The translations under genes and the position numbers were made by a program. Under the pieces are notes generated by a model. The model made no database searches. It was given only the letters and a program-made list of their open reading frames with translations, and had not been told where the DNA came from. A stretch of DNA of 64,000 nt from Leptodactylus fallax (lineage: Eukaryota > Chordata > Amphibia > Anura > Leptodactylidae), in assembly GCA_947044405.1 (NCBI GenBank), contig CAMRHE010000036.1:186001-250000 (forward strand), written 5' to 3'. Positions 32,760-42,599 of the stretch are shown piece after piece; position 1 is the stretch's first letter, and every line of letters begins with the position of its first letter.

Positions 32760-33920
32760 AGCTAAAGCTGCTCATTTGACGTGGACCTGTCGTTTCAGAT
32801 GACTTTTCAGGATAAGCTGTCATGTGTGTGTACATGAGGAGTAACACTGTATTGGACCATTATAAGACTGATATTAAGCACATTTTAGCAGTTTCCCCCA
32901 CTACATGTATCTGGAAATTTAATTCTTCCCTGAGCTGGTGGGCAGAGACTAACTGTAATGCACTGTAAACACTAAGTACAGAAAAATCTGCTCTTTACCT
33001 ATCTCAATCTCACTCAGAAGCAGCTCTGGGGCCATTTGCTGACCTGTACCGATGTGTGTAATGTACTTTAGTTGTGATAGAACATTTCTATTCAGCACCA
33101 GCATCCTTCTAAACCTGTTTTCTCCTCCTATTTCTATCTCCTTCTGCTCATTCTTTTGCTCCCCTCTCCATAAACTTGTATTGAGATGAGTCATCTGAGT
33201 CATGTGAATGGCAGTCTGTCTCAAGTCAGGCAGATTACAGGGCATACCCCTTAAAATATAACCTTTATTAGATATTTATTTAAAATTATATCAACAGTGA
33301 AGACCAAACACAAACAATCACCATCACCCAGTGATAAAGTTATTGAAGCCAATATTTAGACAGTGCAGAGACCAATAATGCTTGGCTGTTGGAAACCTAT
33401 AATTCTGCCCATGTGTGCAGCTATGGGACCTTCTGGTCCGTTTACAAAGAACTGGTTTATGGACTTTGCATGTGCCATAGAAGGGTCCCCGGGTGGTACA
33501 CCTGTGCTGGATCATTCATTCAAAGTCTTTGCATTTTATTGTTGAGGAACGTTTTTTCTGAAATTGAGTAACTATTTTTATATGCAGATTTTCACAGATT
33601 GGTGAACCTCTGACAAACTTTGCTTCTGAGAGACTCCGCCTCTCTAACATGCTCTATTTGTAGAGATGTGATTTGCTTGAATATTGACCCTCCAGCTGTT
33701 TTTCATCAGCTCCATTTTTTTTATATTATTTTATTGACCCTGGTCCAATTTTTATGAGATCTGTTACTGCCATCATTTTCTAAATGAGTTCATTTCAAAT
33801 GTTTAACTTTCAACTGCTGATACGTGTTCTATGTTCTATTGTGAATAAAATAAGGTTATATGAGATTGATAAGAACTTTATTTGAATTCTGGATGTATAT
33901 TACAGTTTCTTATATTCAGT
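32760..33920. other. Unassigned stretch
   Basis: A block at 32760-32830 (CTGTCGTTTCAGATGACTTT) resembles a short non-autonomous DNA element end. Otherwise no gene is recognised. The 98-codon minus frame at 32949-33245 has no domain I know. Confidence 0.4.
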
Positions 33921-34356
33921 TTAACCCCTTCACACAAAATCTTGTACATGTACATGATTGGGTGTGAAGAGTTGTATGGAGAGAGCTCAGGAGCTGAGCT
34001 TTCTCCATACATGGTGGGTGTCGGCATCAATCACAGCTGTTAACACTCTAGATGCTGTGGTCATACGTGATCACGGCATCTAAAGTGCGCAGGCTCCATG
34101 GGTGCCACCATCTTTCACCAATTGCCGCCCTCCTGAACGTCATCGGAGGGCGGTGATCGGTTGTTATGACAGCCGGGAGCCTATTGAAGGTTCCCAGGCT
34201 TGTCATTACATTATATCTATTACACACTGCCAGAGGCATCGTGTAATAGAAGGGAATGAATTTCGCTATACACTGCAATACATTACTGTAGTATTGCAGT
34301 TTATAGTGTGAGCGATCAGACCCCCTAGGGTTCAAGGTCCCTAAGGGGTCTGATCA

Positions 34357-34391
<35 letters not shown>

Positions 34392-35177
34392 GTGTTTTAA
34401 AGTATAAAAAAACACAAAAAATATAAAAGTTCAAATCACTCCCCTTTCCCTAGATCACATATAAAAATAAATAAGCAAAAATAAACATAAACACTTTAGG
34501 TGTCCCCGCACTCCAAAATGTCCAAACTATTAAAATATTAAAATATTTCTCCCATACGGTGAACGGCGTAGCAGGGAAAAAAAAAATCAAAATGGCCAAA
34601 TGGCTGTTTTTTCAACTTTTTGCCTCCTTTAAAAAATGGAATAAAAAGTGATCAAACCATCAGACCTTTCTCAAAATGGTATCACTAAAAATTCCATCTT
34701 ATCCTGCATAAAAAGACGCCTTACACAGCTCCATACACATAAATATAAAAAAGTTACAGGTGTCAAAATATGACGACACTAAAATTTTTTTGTATTTTGC
34801 AAGGTTTTTACTTTTTTAAAAGGTATCAAAACATTATAAATACTATATAAATTTGATATCACTGCGATCATACTGACCCGCAGAATACAGGTAACTGGTC
34901 ATTTTTACCATATAGTGAATGCCGTAAAAATTAAACCCATAAGAAATTGGCGTAGATGCTTTTTTTTTTCCAATTCCATCTCATTCTGAATTTTTTTCCA
35001 ACTGCCCAGTACATTGTACAGGATATTGAAGACCATTACAAAGTACAATTTGTCCCGTAAATATAAGCCATTATATGACTCTGTGAACTGAAAAATGAAA
35101 AAGTTATGGCTCATGGAATGGGGAAGGGAAAAATGGAAATGCAAAAATAAAAACTGGCTGTGGTATGAAGGGGTTAA
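33921..35177. mobile_element. TTAA-flanked non-autonomous element, 1.26 kb
   Basis: TTAACCCCTTCACAC at 33921 and GTATGAAGGGGTTAA ending at 35177 are inverted ends that match at 14 of 15 positions, with TTAA at each extremity. Interior landmarks: GATGCTGTGGTCAT.ACGTGATCACGGCATC (34050-34081, an inverted pair), GATCAGACCCCCTAGGG (34315), a run of about 30 A at 34362-34391 and AAAAAGTGATCAAACC. It is the most complete copy of its subfamily here and serves as a reference for the interrupted copies at 6105 and 51399. No transposase. Confidence 0.88.
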
Positions 35178-35179
35178 AG

Positions 35180-37797
35180 CTTTACATAACTACAGATAAA
35201 CTGGAATATTTCCTAAACTTACTCATTATTTTATGGTATGTGTTTTAAAATGTTTTCAAAAATATTGTACAGATTAGACCTTGATGCTTACAAATCAGTT
35301 GCCACATCCTGCATGTAAAATATTGCATCATGCTAAAAAGTTGACACTCACTAAATATAATATTGCTTTTACAGTACAAGGAGTATACTGTTTTGAAGCA
35401 GAATGCCAGATTTATAGTTGCCTGCTTCCTTAATTTTGTGATTAGATTGTGACAAGCTGGCATCTGAAGTGACATAATATGCTGCTGTTGCTAATGAACT
35501 GTGAACACCTGATGCCAATCATTACATTTTAAGTACTATTTAAGTAGCTGCCTGAAGAGCTCAACTCTCATTACAACACAACTTTTTTCCTGGCAGATTT
35601 TACCATATCCTATGAATTTGAGACATCACCAGATGAGCAACATAAACTGTACCAATAGACATGTTTTCTTTTTGTTTTGTTTCTGATTATTCCTGTTAAG
35701 GTGAAAAATAAGATTGGATTCAAAATAAAAAATGATAATAAATATATATTTTATACTTTCTTGTTTCTTCTCTGTTTAATGTCCATGCTGTATTTTTGAT
35801 TAAAATATGTGGTCTTACTAAAAATATATTTTTTTCATTCAGATTAATATTTATTTTGTTTTTAGGATTCAAAACATTTTTTATTTGATTTGGGGTACTA
35901 ATACATCCTATTATGGACACTAGCAAAATGTTAATAGCTATATCATCATGACTGCATTGACATATTTAATTTCTCGATCTGTATATTGATATTAACATAT
36001 ATAAATTTATATCAATATACTATATGTTAAATATTGTAAAATATTAGTAATGACAAAAAATTTAAAGCCACAGCGGAAGTTTGCTATACTGGCTGCACCA
36101 GAATAATTATGTCCTAAAATAAAAGCATCTTAGGTACATTTAGGTCCTCCTAGTTGTATTATTTCCTATTTTTCCCTGTCTCATGGTCTGAGATGCTCTT
36201 ATTTGTCTAATCTCTTACCATAAAGTTGATAGTATCTCTTTTTCCTGGGGCTCTTTTAATAATGCCAATGAGTCATCAGCCCTGTGGTTCCTCATGATTG
36301 GCTGTCATGAGTTCTGCTTGCAAGACATTATGGGAAATCCCACTTGATCACCGGAATCATGGGATCCTTTTTCGTTGCGTTTTCCATGCTTTCCCATGCC
36401 AGCTGCCACTTTAGCCTTTTAAGCAAATAAAACTGCAAAAAAAGTTTGCTCAAATCAGATCTTTTAGAAAAATTCAAGCTGTTCCAAACTAACTGGTTTA
36501 TTCATCTCTACAAACAATATGGTGCTATTTAGGCACAGCTAAATTTATAATATTCTGTATCTATGTATGAATTCAACAGGATGTATGCATCCTTTAAAAA
36601 GCAATTGTGTTTAAAAATGTTCCTTCTCTCTGAGTGGTTTGCCATAGATTCCATAGAATTCTATTGTTCCATTCTGTGCCACTATGTTTATACTATATAT
36701 TTATGAGGCCCACAGTAATTTTAATTACATATTCTTTGTAATGATTTGCTCAGTTGCAGGCCACATGACTGATTTATTCTGCTTTAGTTGAGGATATAAC
36801 ACAATATTTCAGATATCTCTTTTAAGAATTATCTCTTTATTTTAAGAACTGGTAATGCAATCATCATCTCTTTGGGTTTTTATTAATTTCAGCAGGAAAA
36901 GCAGCCAGAAAGAAAATGGCTAAACATTATTGTAAGACATTCACATGTAATGATTTAATAGCACATCATTAGGAATATTTCTACTACAAATTTGTAGCAA
37001 ATAATATCAAATGAGGATTTTAGTTAGACATGTGCTAGTCTGCATCATTCTCAAATACGTTACATATTTAGAAATTAGTAGGCCATACGGGATATTACAG
37101 TACTGCAACCAAAACAAAGAGCTATGATAAGAAGTCTTTGGGTAATATAGGTCAGTATTAGCTACCACATTTATCATATAGTGAAACATTCATTACATTG
37201 AAAAAGGTTGAAAAAACCTTTGCATAAAATATGACCCATCACAAAACAGTGCTTGGAAGGATCCATGCAATTGGCATAGTGCATAGTCTTTGTATGGTAC
37301 TGCATGGAGGCTCACAATTTGACTACTATTAGACTCCATTCACATATACTTTTTTTTTGTTTAAATTGTTATTTCAGTGGCATTTATTTTTTAATTCATT
37401 TTTTAAAAAAATGCTTCCTATATGTGTGAAACTATTCTTAGACTTTTAAAAATGTTATTGAATATTGAAAGAAATGAAAGTAAGTTGAGCAATATCTATC
37501 ATTTGGGCATGGGCTATCTCTGAAGGTTTAGTGTCACCATGTCACCATTCTGGCTGGCATTAGCTACATATACATTAGTAATTAACTCCAACAAAAAAAC
37601 AAATTACTCTGATTCACAGCAAATTTATTTTAATGAAACAAAAAAGGTTTCTTGCAATATAACTGTTTTTTTTTAAGATGAATAAAACCAAAATTAAATT
37701 TTTTTCACTAAGTATTGTAGTTAAATGATTGAATTCCCAGATATCTTACAATATTGAAATAATAGATTGTACAGTATTACGTGCCAAGGCTAGTATA
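35180..37797. other. AT-rich unassigned stretch
   Basis: No gene is recognised. A fragment ending TTCATCTCTA at 36510 (minus strand TAGAGATGAATAAACC) resembles the hAT-type end at 21598 and 59338. Nothing else has a definable boundary. Confidence 0.45.
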
Positions 37798-38907
37798 TGA
37801 CTAAATATAGGAGAGTCACTTACTAATTTTATATGAACGTATAAAAATTCAAATGTTTATTAAAAAAACTTAAGATAGCAAAACACAAACACATTGGTTG
37901 CACAATATTAATTAAAAGGCTCTAATCGCTTAAAATTTACATAGAAATCAGAGAGTTGTGTATAGCATTCATTTCCACGGAAATACCAACTTTTTATGTA
38001 GAATAGCTGTAAAGTAACTACAACCCTACAGCTATATACAGACCTCAGTCTCTCTCATTCTCAACAATTGTAAATTTCAAGGATTGCTATATACCATAAA
38101 TGTTCCTGCCTCATTAATTATAGCTATCTGCTCTGGTGTATCAGGATGGCTAAACCAGCTTTGGTTTCCATACTGAAGCAGCACAGGTGAAGTGGTCACG
38201 CTTTGAATTTACAATTGACTAGCACCATAAACAAACCAGTGCTCACGGCAAACTACACATTCATCTACCAGCACTATAATAAACAAGTGCTCACACCAAG
38301 GTAAATGCTTTTTATCTACCAGCACTATAGTAAACCAATGCTCACAACAAAATGAACACTATTCTTACGCGTTTCTGATGTCAACAAATATTAAAGTGTT
38401 GGCATCTTCATCAGAGGTAAGTGTTATTTATCTAATCTATAGAACTTTAGTGCAGGTACGGTAAGTATGTTTTCTTATTCATTTTTAGGCTATTCCTTTT
38501 CTAACATATGCTTCCCATTCCCCCATTCCGCACTGATTCAGAGGTTAGGTACATATGTTTTCTTATTGTTGTCTTAGGCTGTTCCCTTCCCAACATCACT
38601 CCCCACACCCCCCGTGCAAAGCCACGTCCCCTGCAGGTTTCACAGCCAATCCAGGGCCGCTACCTGATTCAACCAAGTGGAGGACGCGCCCGCCCACTAA
38701 CACCAGCTGTCTCACTGCACATGCATATCAAATGACCAATCACATATGCAGGACAAGACCTGCCTTTTGCAGAACCGCCCCCCGAGCGTGAACACTCAGT
38801 AAGATAAAAGGTGTGTAACCTCCTCTCATAATAGCACGCCCCTCGAACTAAATGTAAACAAACACCGTTCCCCTATACAATAGGAGACACCGATCACTGG
38901 GAATATA
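37798..38907 (-). repeat. Left inverted arm (terminal UTR of Penelope-like element)
   Basis: This arm is the reverse complement of 41435-42599. Shared blocks include CTGCTCTGGTGTATCAGGAT, CATATGCTTCCCATT, AGGACGCGCCCGCCCACTAA and CACCGATCACTGGGAATATA. A short internal repeat, roughly CTACCAGCACTATARTAAAC.AGTGCTCAC, occurs about three times at 38220-38350 and again in the other arm. The GC-rich part (38560-38880) differs from its AT-rich surroundings. Confidence 0.9.
38367..38414 (-). ncRNA. Hammerhead-ribozyme-like core, left arm
   Basis: On the minus strand CTGATGA (38408-38414) is followed by GATG.CAACA and, after an AT-rich loop, TGTTG.CATC, then GAAAC and GCGT (to 38367). This is the layout of a hammerhead core: conserved CUGAUGA, stem II, GAAA. 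The first stem II position is an A-A mismatch, and I did not find a convincing stem I partner or NUH cleavage site, so activity is doubtful. Confidence 0.5.
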
Positions 38908-39215
38908 TATTTGCAGGTGCAATATCACAACACTGGTTAACCATACAGTTATTGCATTAAGACACAAAAGAAGGATTATATCACAGCAAGCCTAAAAATG
39001 GAGGGATGGAAACAAGATGTTAAATATACAGTCACTTATCCATATAGATCTACGACCCTTTTATCCTTTTGTCCATTAGAATTTTATTACGTGCATCAAT
39101 ACCATAGTATAGTTTCCAAACTAGGTATTATCAACTAATAATTCCTGAAGGATTCAATTCACCCATAATTATATATAGAATAAAATCCTAGTGGGTGAAT
39201 GGCAACCACAGTACA
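38908..39215 (-). other. Part of the left arm missing from the right arm
   Basis: This stretch lies between the terminal UTR and the coding remnant in the left copy. Its counterpart is absent in the right copy, where a truncated Tc1 occupies the same place (40222-41434). It contains a short AATAATTCC block and no reading frame. Confidence 0.6.
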
Positions 39216-39540
39216 AAAAAAAAAAAAAAAATTTCTCTCTTCTCCTTCTTCTTCCCCTTTTTTCCCTTTTCTTTTTCTGTCTCCTTTTTAACTTTTCCCT
39301 TTTCTTTCTTGCCCTTTCTATGCCCCCATTGGCTAACTTAGATAAAGGGCGCATATGAAATGGTGTCATTTAACCCCCATGGTTTCACCGTTTTCAATAG
39401 AAAGGTCCACCGGGCTTCTCGCTGAGTAATTTCTGATCAAAATCTCCACCTCTAGGCGATGGGGTCAGTAATTCGACACCCTGAAATTTCAAATGGGAAG
39501 GATCGCCATTATGTTGAGACCACACATGAAGGGGACTTTT
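39160..39540 (-). pseudogene. GIY-YIG endonuclease C-terminal end, left (inverted) copy
   Basis: On the minus strand, read in shifting frames from 39540, the segment gives HNGDPSHLKFQGVELL (near 39490), RGGDFDQKLLS (near 39430) and then a strongly basic tail of KRRQKKKR type (39240-39330). The HNGDP...LKF.GIE...RGGD...LL.RE...W order is what I know from the end of the GIY-YIG domain of Penelope-like proteins. The catalytic GIY and YIG residues lie upstream and are not in this piece. It is a broken 5'-truncated copy. Confidence 0.7.
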
Positions 39541-39980
39541 GATACAGATAAATGGTTGGTTGACCCGAGAGAGGCTTTTTCAGAGGGGGGAATTATCCAT
39601 TCAGTCCCAAAACCTCAGTATTTCAGCTTCATTTAGGAAACTTACTCGCATCTATAAAGGCCATCTCAAATCATTCTGGGAGGTTCAAACATTGGAAACA
39701 TATCTAAAAAATAACATTGACCCTAAGGGACTACGTATTAACCTTCTACCTGCACAATGCCTTAGGTCAGAAACACTCCTGAAAAAATGGGAAAAGGAGG
39801 CCTTAGATTTATGGGAATACTATTAGAAGAAGAAAAAGCTTTTCTAGAAAAAAAAACACAAAAGAATTAAAAGATCAAATTGAAGCGGTTAATAAATTCG
39901 CCAATAATACTGATTTTGGGCGAAGGGAACTGGCATTACAGCAGACAGTTGAGCGCTTCATAGTATTCATGAAAGAGAGG
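39539..39980 (+). pseudogene. Penelope-like ORF, N-terminal fragment
   Basis: A 95-codon frame at 39539-39826 contains YKGHLKSFWEVQTLETYLKN followed by IDPKGLRINLLPA and LLKKWEKEALDL. This combination (W..Q.L..Y...I.PRGLR.....W) resembles the region before the reverse transcriptase of frog Penelope-like proteins. A stop at 39824 and a frameshift separate it from the continuation DQIEAVNKFANNTDF (about 39880-39920). The start of the protein is not identifiable. Confidence 0.6.
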
Positions 39981-40181
39981 AAACATTACCAATATAAAAG
40001 GGACATTGAGGACATTGATCAGAAATTACTCCAACGAGAGGCCTGGTGGACCTTTCTATTGAAAACGGTGAAACCATGGGGGTTTCATATGCGCCCTTTA
40101 ATTAAGTTAGCCAATGGGGGCGCAGAAAGGGGAAGAAAGAAAAGGGAAAAGATAAAAAGGAGACAGAAAAAGAAAAGGTAA
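39969..40181 (+). pseudogene. GIY-YIG endonuclease C-terminal end, right copy, fused by deletion
   Basis: The 70-codon frame reads IEDIDQKLLQREAWWTFLLK and VKPWGFHMRP, then a basic tail ([15 protein letters not shown]) and a stop at 40179-40181. LLQREAWW.F.L.T..P.G is the expected end of the Penelope-like GIY-YIG domain and matches the left copy in inverted orientation. It follows directly after N-terminal-type sequence (RFIVFMKERKHYQYKRD), so the reverse transcriptase and most of the endonuclease have been deleted between about 39980 and 40010. Confidence 0.7.
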
Positions 40182-40221
40182 GAAAGGGGAAAAAGAAGGA
40201 AAGAAAAGGAAAAAAAAAAAG

Positions 40222-41434
40222 AGAAACCAGAAACAAAATTGTAGACCTGCACCAGGATGAGAAGACTGAATATGCAATAGGCAAGCAGCTTGGTGTGAAG
40301 AAATCAACTGTGGGAGCAATAATTAGAAAATGGAAGACATACAAGACCACTGATAATCTCCCTCGATCAGGGGCTCCATGCAAGATCTCACCCCGTGGGA
40401 TCAAAATGATCACAAGAACGGTGAGCAAAAATCTCAGAGCCACACGGGGGGACCTAGTGAAAGACCTGCAGAAAGCTGGGACTAACGTAACAAAGGCTAC
40501 CATCAGTAACACACTACGCCACCAGGGACTCAGATCCTACAGTGCCAGACGTGTCCCCCTGCTTAAGCCAGTACATATCCGGGCCTGTCTGAAGTTTGCT
40601 AGAGAGCATATGGATGTTCCAGAAGAGTATTGGGAGAATGTCATATGGTCAGATGAAACCGAAGTAGAACTGTTTGGTAGAAACACAACTTGTCGTGTTT
40701 GGAAGAGAGTGAATGCTGAGTTGCATCCAAAGAACACCATACCTACTGTGAAGCATGGGGGTGGTAACATCATGCCTTGGGGCTGTTTCTCTGCAAAGGG
40801 ACCAGGACGACTGATCCGTGTACATGAAAGAATGAATGGGGCCATGTATCATGAGATTTTGAGTGCAAACCTCCTTCCATCAGCAAGGGCATTGAAGATG
40901 AAACGTGGTTGGGTCTTTCAGCATGACAATGATCCCAAGCACACCGCCAGGGCAACAAAGGAGTGGCTTCGTAAGAAGCATTTCAAGGTCCTGGAGTGGC
41001 CCAGCCAGTCTCCAGATCTCAACCCCATAGAAAATCTTTGGAGGGAGTTGAAAGTCCGTGTTGCCCAGCGACAGCCCCAAAACATCACTGCTCTAGAGGA
41101 GATCTGCATGGAGGAATGGGCCAACATACCAGCAACAGTGTGTGCCAATCTTGTGAAGACTTACAGAAAAAATTTGACCTCTGTCATTGCCAACAAAGGA
41201 TATATAACAAAGTATTGCGATGAACTTTTGTTATTGACCAAATACTTATTTTCCATCATAATTTGCAAAGAAATTCTTAAAAAATCAGACAATGTGATTT
41301 TCTAGATATGTTTTCTCATTTTGTGTCTCATAGTTGAGGTCTACCTATGATGTCAATTACAGGCCTCTCTCATCTTTTTAAGTGGGAGAACTTGCACAAT
41401 TGGTGGCTGACTGAATACTTTTTTTTCTCCACTG
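40222..41434 (+). mobile_element. Tc1 transposon copy D, 5' truncated
   Basis: Similarity to copies A-C starts at AGAAACAAAATTGTAGACCT (about 40228), inside the transposase N-terminus, immediately after an A/G-rich tract. The right end TTTTTCTCCACTG at 41434 is intact, followed by TA at 41435-41436. The left terminal repeat and promoter region are missing, as is a piece of the host Penelope-like arm. With one end only, this copy should not transpose. Confidence 0.93.
40228..41305 (+). pseudogene. Tc1 transposase (copy D), uninterrupted catalytic domain
   Basis: The longest transposase frame of this family in the window. From [20 protein letters not shown] (40231) it stays open to 41305. The first in-frame ATG is at 40295 ([16 protein letters not shown]), giving 336 codons. 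Counting from there, D120 (WSDET), D211 (QHDNDPKH) and E246 (NPIENLW) form a DD34E triad. The native start and ~25 residues of the HTH region are lost. The family stop after YITKY is TGC (Cys308) here instead of TGA, so the protein would run 28 codons into the terminal repeat. No frameshift or internal stop was seen. Confidence 0.9.
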
Positions 41435-42599
41435 TATATTCCCAGTGATCGGTGTCTCCTATTGTATAGGGGAACGGTGTCTGTTTATATTTCATTTGAG
41501 GGGCGTGCTATTATGAGAGGAGGATACACACCTCTTATCTTACTGCGTGTTCACACTCGGGGGGTGGTTCTGCAAAAGGCAGGTCTGCATATGCGATTGG
41601 TCATGCATTTGTTATGCATGTGCAGTGAGACAGCTGATGTTAGTGGGCGGGCGCGTCCTCCACTTGATTGAATCAGGTAGCAGCCCTGGATTGGCTGTGA
41701 AAACTGCAGGGGACGTGGCTTTGCACATAAAAAGACCAGCCTCTCCGCCCTTACGTGCAGCCAAACATTAGTGCTGACGGAGGGTGTGCGGAGTGATGTT
41801 GGGAAGGGCACAGCCTAAGACAACAATAAGAAAACATATGTACCTAACCTCTGAATCAGTGCGGAATGGGGTAATGGGAAGCATATGTTAGAAAAGGAAT
41901 AGCCTAAAAATGAATAAGAAAACATACTTACCGTACCTGCACTGAAGTTCTATAGATTAGATAAATAACACTTACCTCTGATGAAGATGCCAACAATTTA
42001 ATATTCTTGACATCAGAAACGCGTAAGAATAGTGTTAATTTTGTTTGTGAGCATTGGTTTACTATAGTTCTGGTAGATAAAAAGCATTTACCTTGATGTG
42101 AGTACTGGTTTATTATAGTGCTGGTAGATGAATGTGTAGTTTGACGTGAGCACTGGTTTGTTTATGGTGCTAGTCAGTTGTAAATTCAAAGCATGACCGC
42201 TTCACCTGTGCTGCTTCAGTATAGAAACCAAAGCTGGTTTAGCCATCCTGATACACCAGAGCAGATAGCTATAATTAATGAGGCAGGAACATTTATGGTA
42301 TATAACAACCCTTGAAATTTACAATTGTTGAGAATAATGAGAGAGATAGAGGTCTGTACATAACTGTAGGTTTGTAGTTACTTTACAGCTATTCTACATT
42401 TAAAGTTGGTATTTCCATGGAAATGAATGCTATACACAACTCTCTGATTTCTATGTAAATTTTAAGCGATTAGAGCCTTTTAATTAATATTGTGCACCCA
42501 ATGTGTTTGTGTTTTGGTATCTTTTAAGTTTATTTAATAAAGATTTGAATTTTTATATGTCCATATAAAATTAGTGAGTGACTCTCCTATATTTAGTCA
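41435..42599 (+). repeat. Right inverted arm (terminal UTR of Penelope-like element)
   Basis: Reverse complement of 37798-38907, beginning TATTCCCAGTGATCGGTGTC and ending in an AT-rich tail with TTTAATAAAGATTTG near 42533, which may be the polyadenylation signal. The arm begins precisely at the TA that flanks the Tc1 copy. Confidence 0.9.
41978..42024 (+). ncRNA. Hammerhead-ribozyme-like core, right arm
   Basis: CTGATGA (41978-41984), then GATG.CAA, an AT-rich loop, TTG.CATC, and GAAAC followed by GCGT (42016-42023). The elements and order match the left-arm core in mirror image. The stem II base is again an A-A mismatch, and no confident cleavage triplet with stem I was found. Confidence 0.5.

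Larger units (their letters stand above)
37798..42599 (+). mobile_element. Penelope-like retroelement in inverted-copy arrangement
   Basis: The left arm (37798-39425, minus orientation) and right arm (40010-42599, plus) are inverted copies. The outer ends mirror each other: GACTAAATATAGGAGAGTCA at 37798 and TGACTCTCCTATATTTAGTC ending at 42599. Matching continues through the ~1.1-kb UTR and into the end of the coding region. The unique centre (39426-40010) carries an N-terminal ORF piece on the plus strand. Penelope-like elements are known for such partial inverted or tandem copies, for a C-terminal GIY-YIG endonuclease, and for hammerhead motifs in their ends; all three kinds of trace are here. 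The reverse transcriptase is absent. A Tc1 copy with flanking loss occupies 40222-41434. Confidence 0.8.

Noticed and set aside
38500..38880. Possible CpG-rich promoter of a host gene
   Set aside because: The same sequence is present in inverted orientation at 41450-41900 as part of the Penelope-like arm, so it belongs to the element.
40102..40512. 136-codon minus frame with a Phe/Ser/Pro-rich end
   Set aside because: It is the antisense of the purine-rich basic tail and the Tc1 transposase start.
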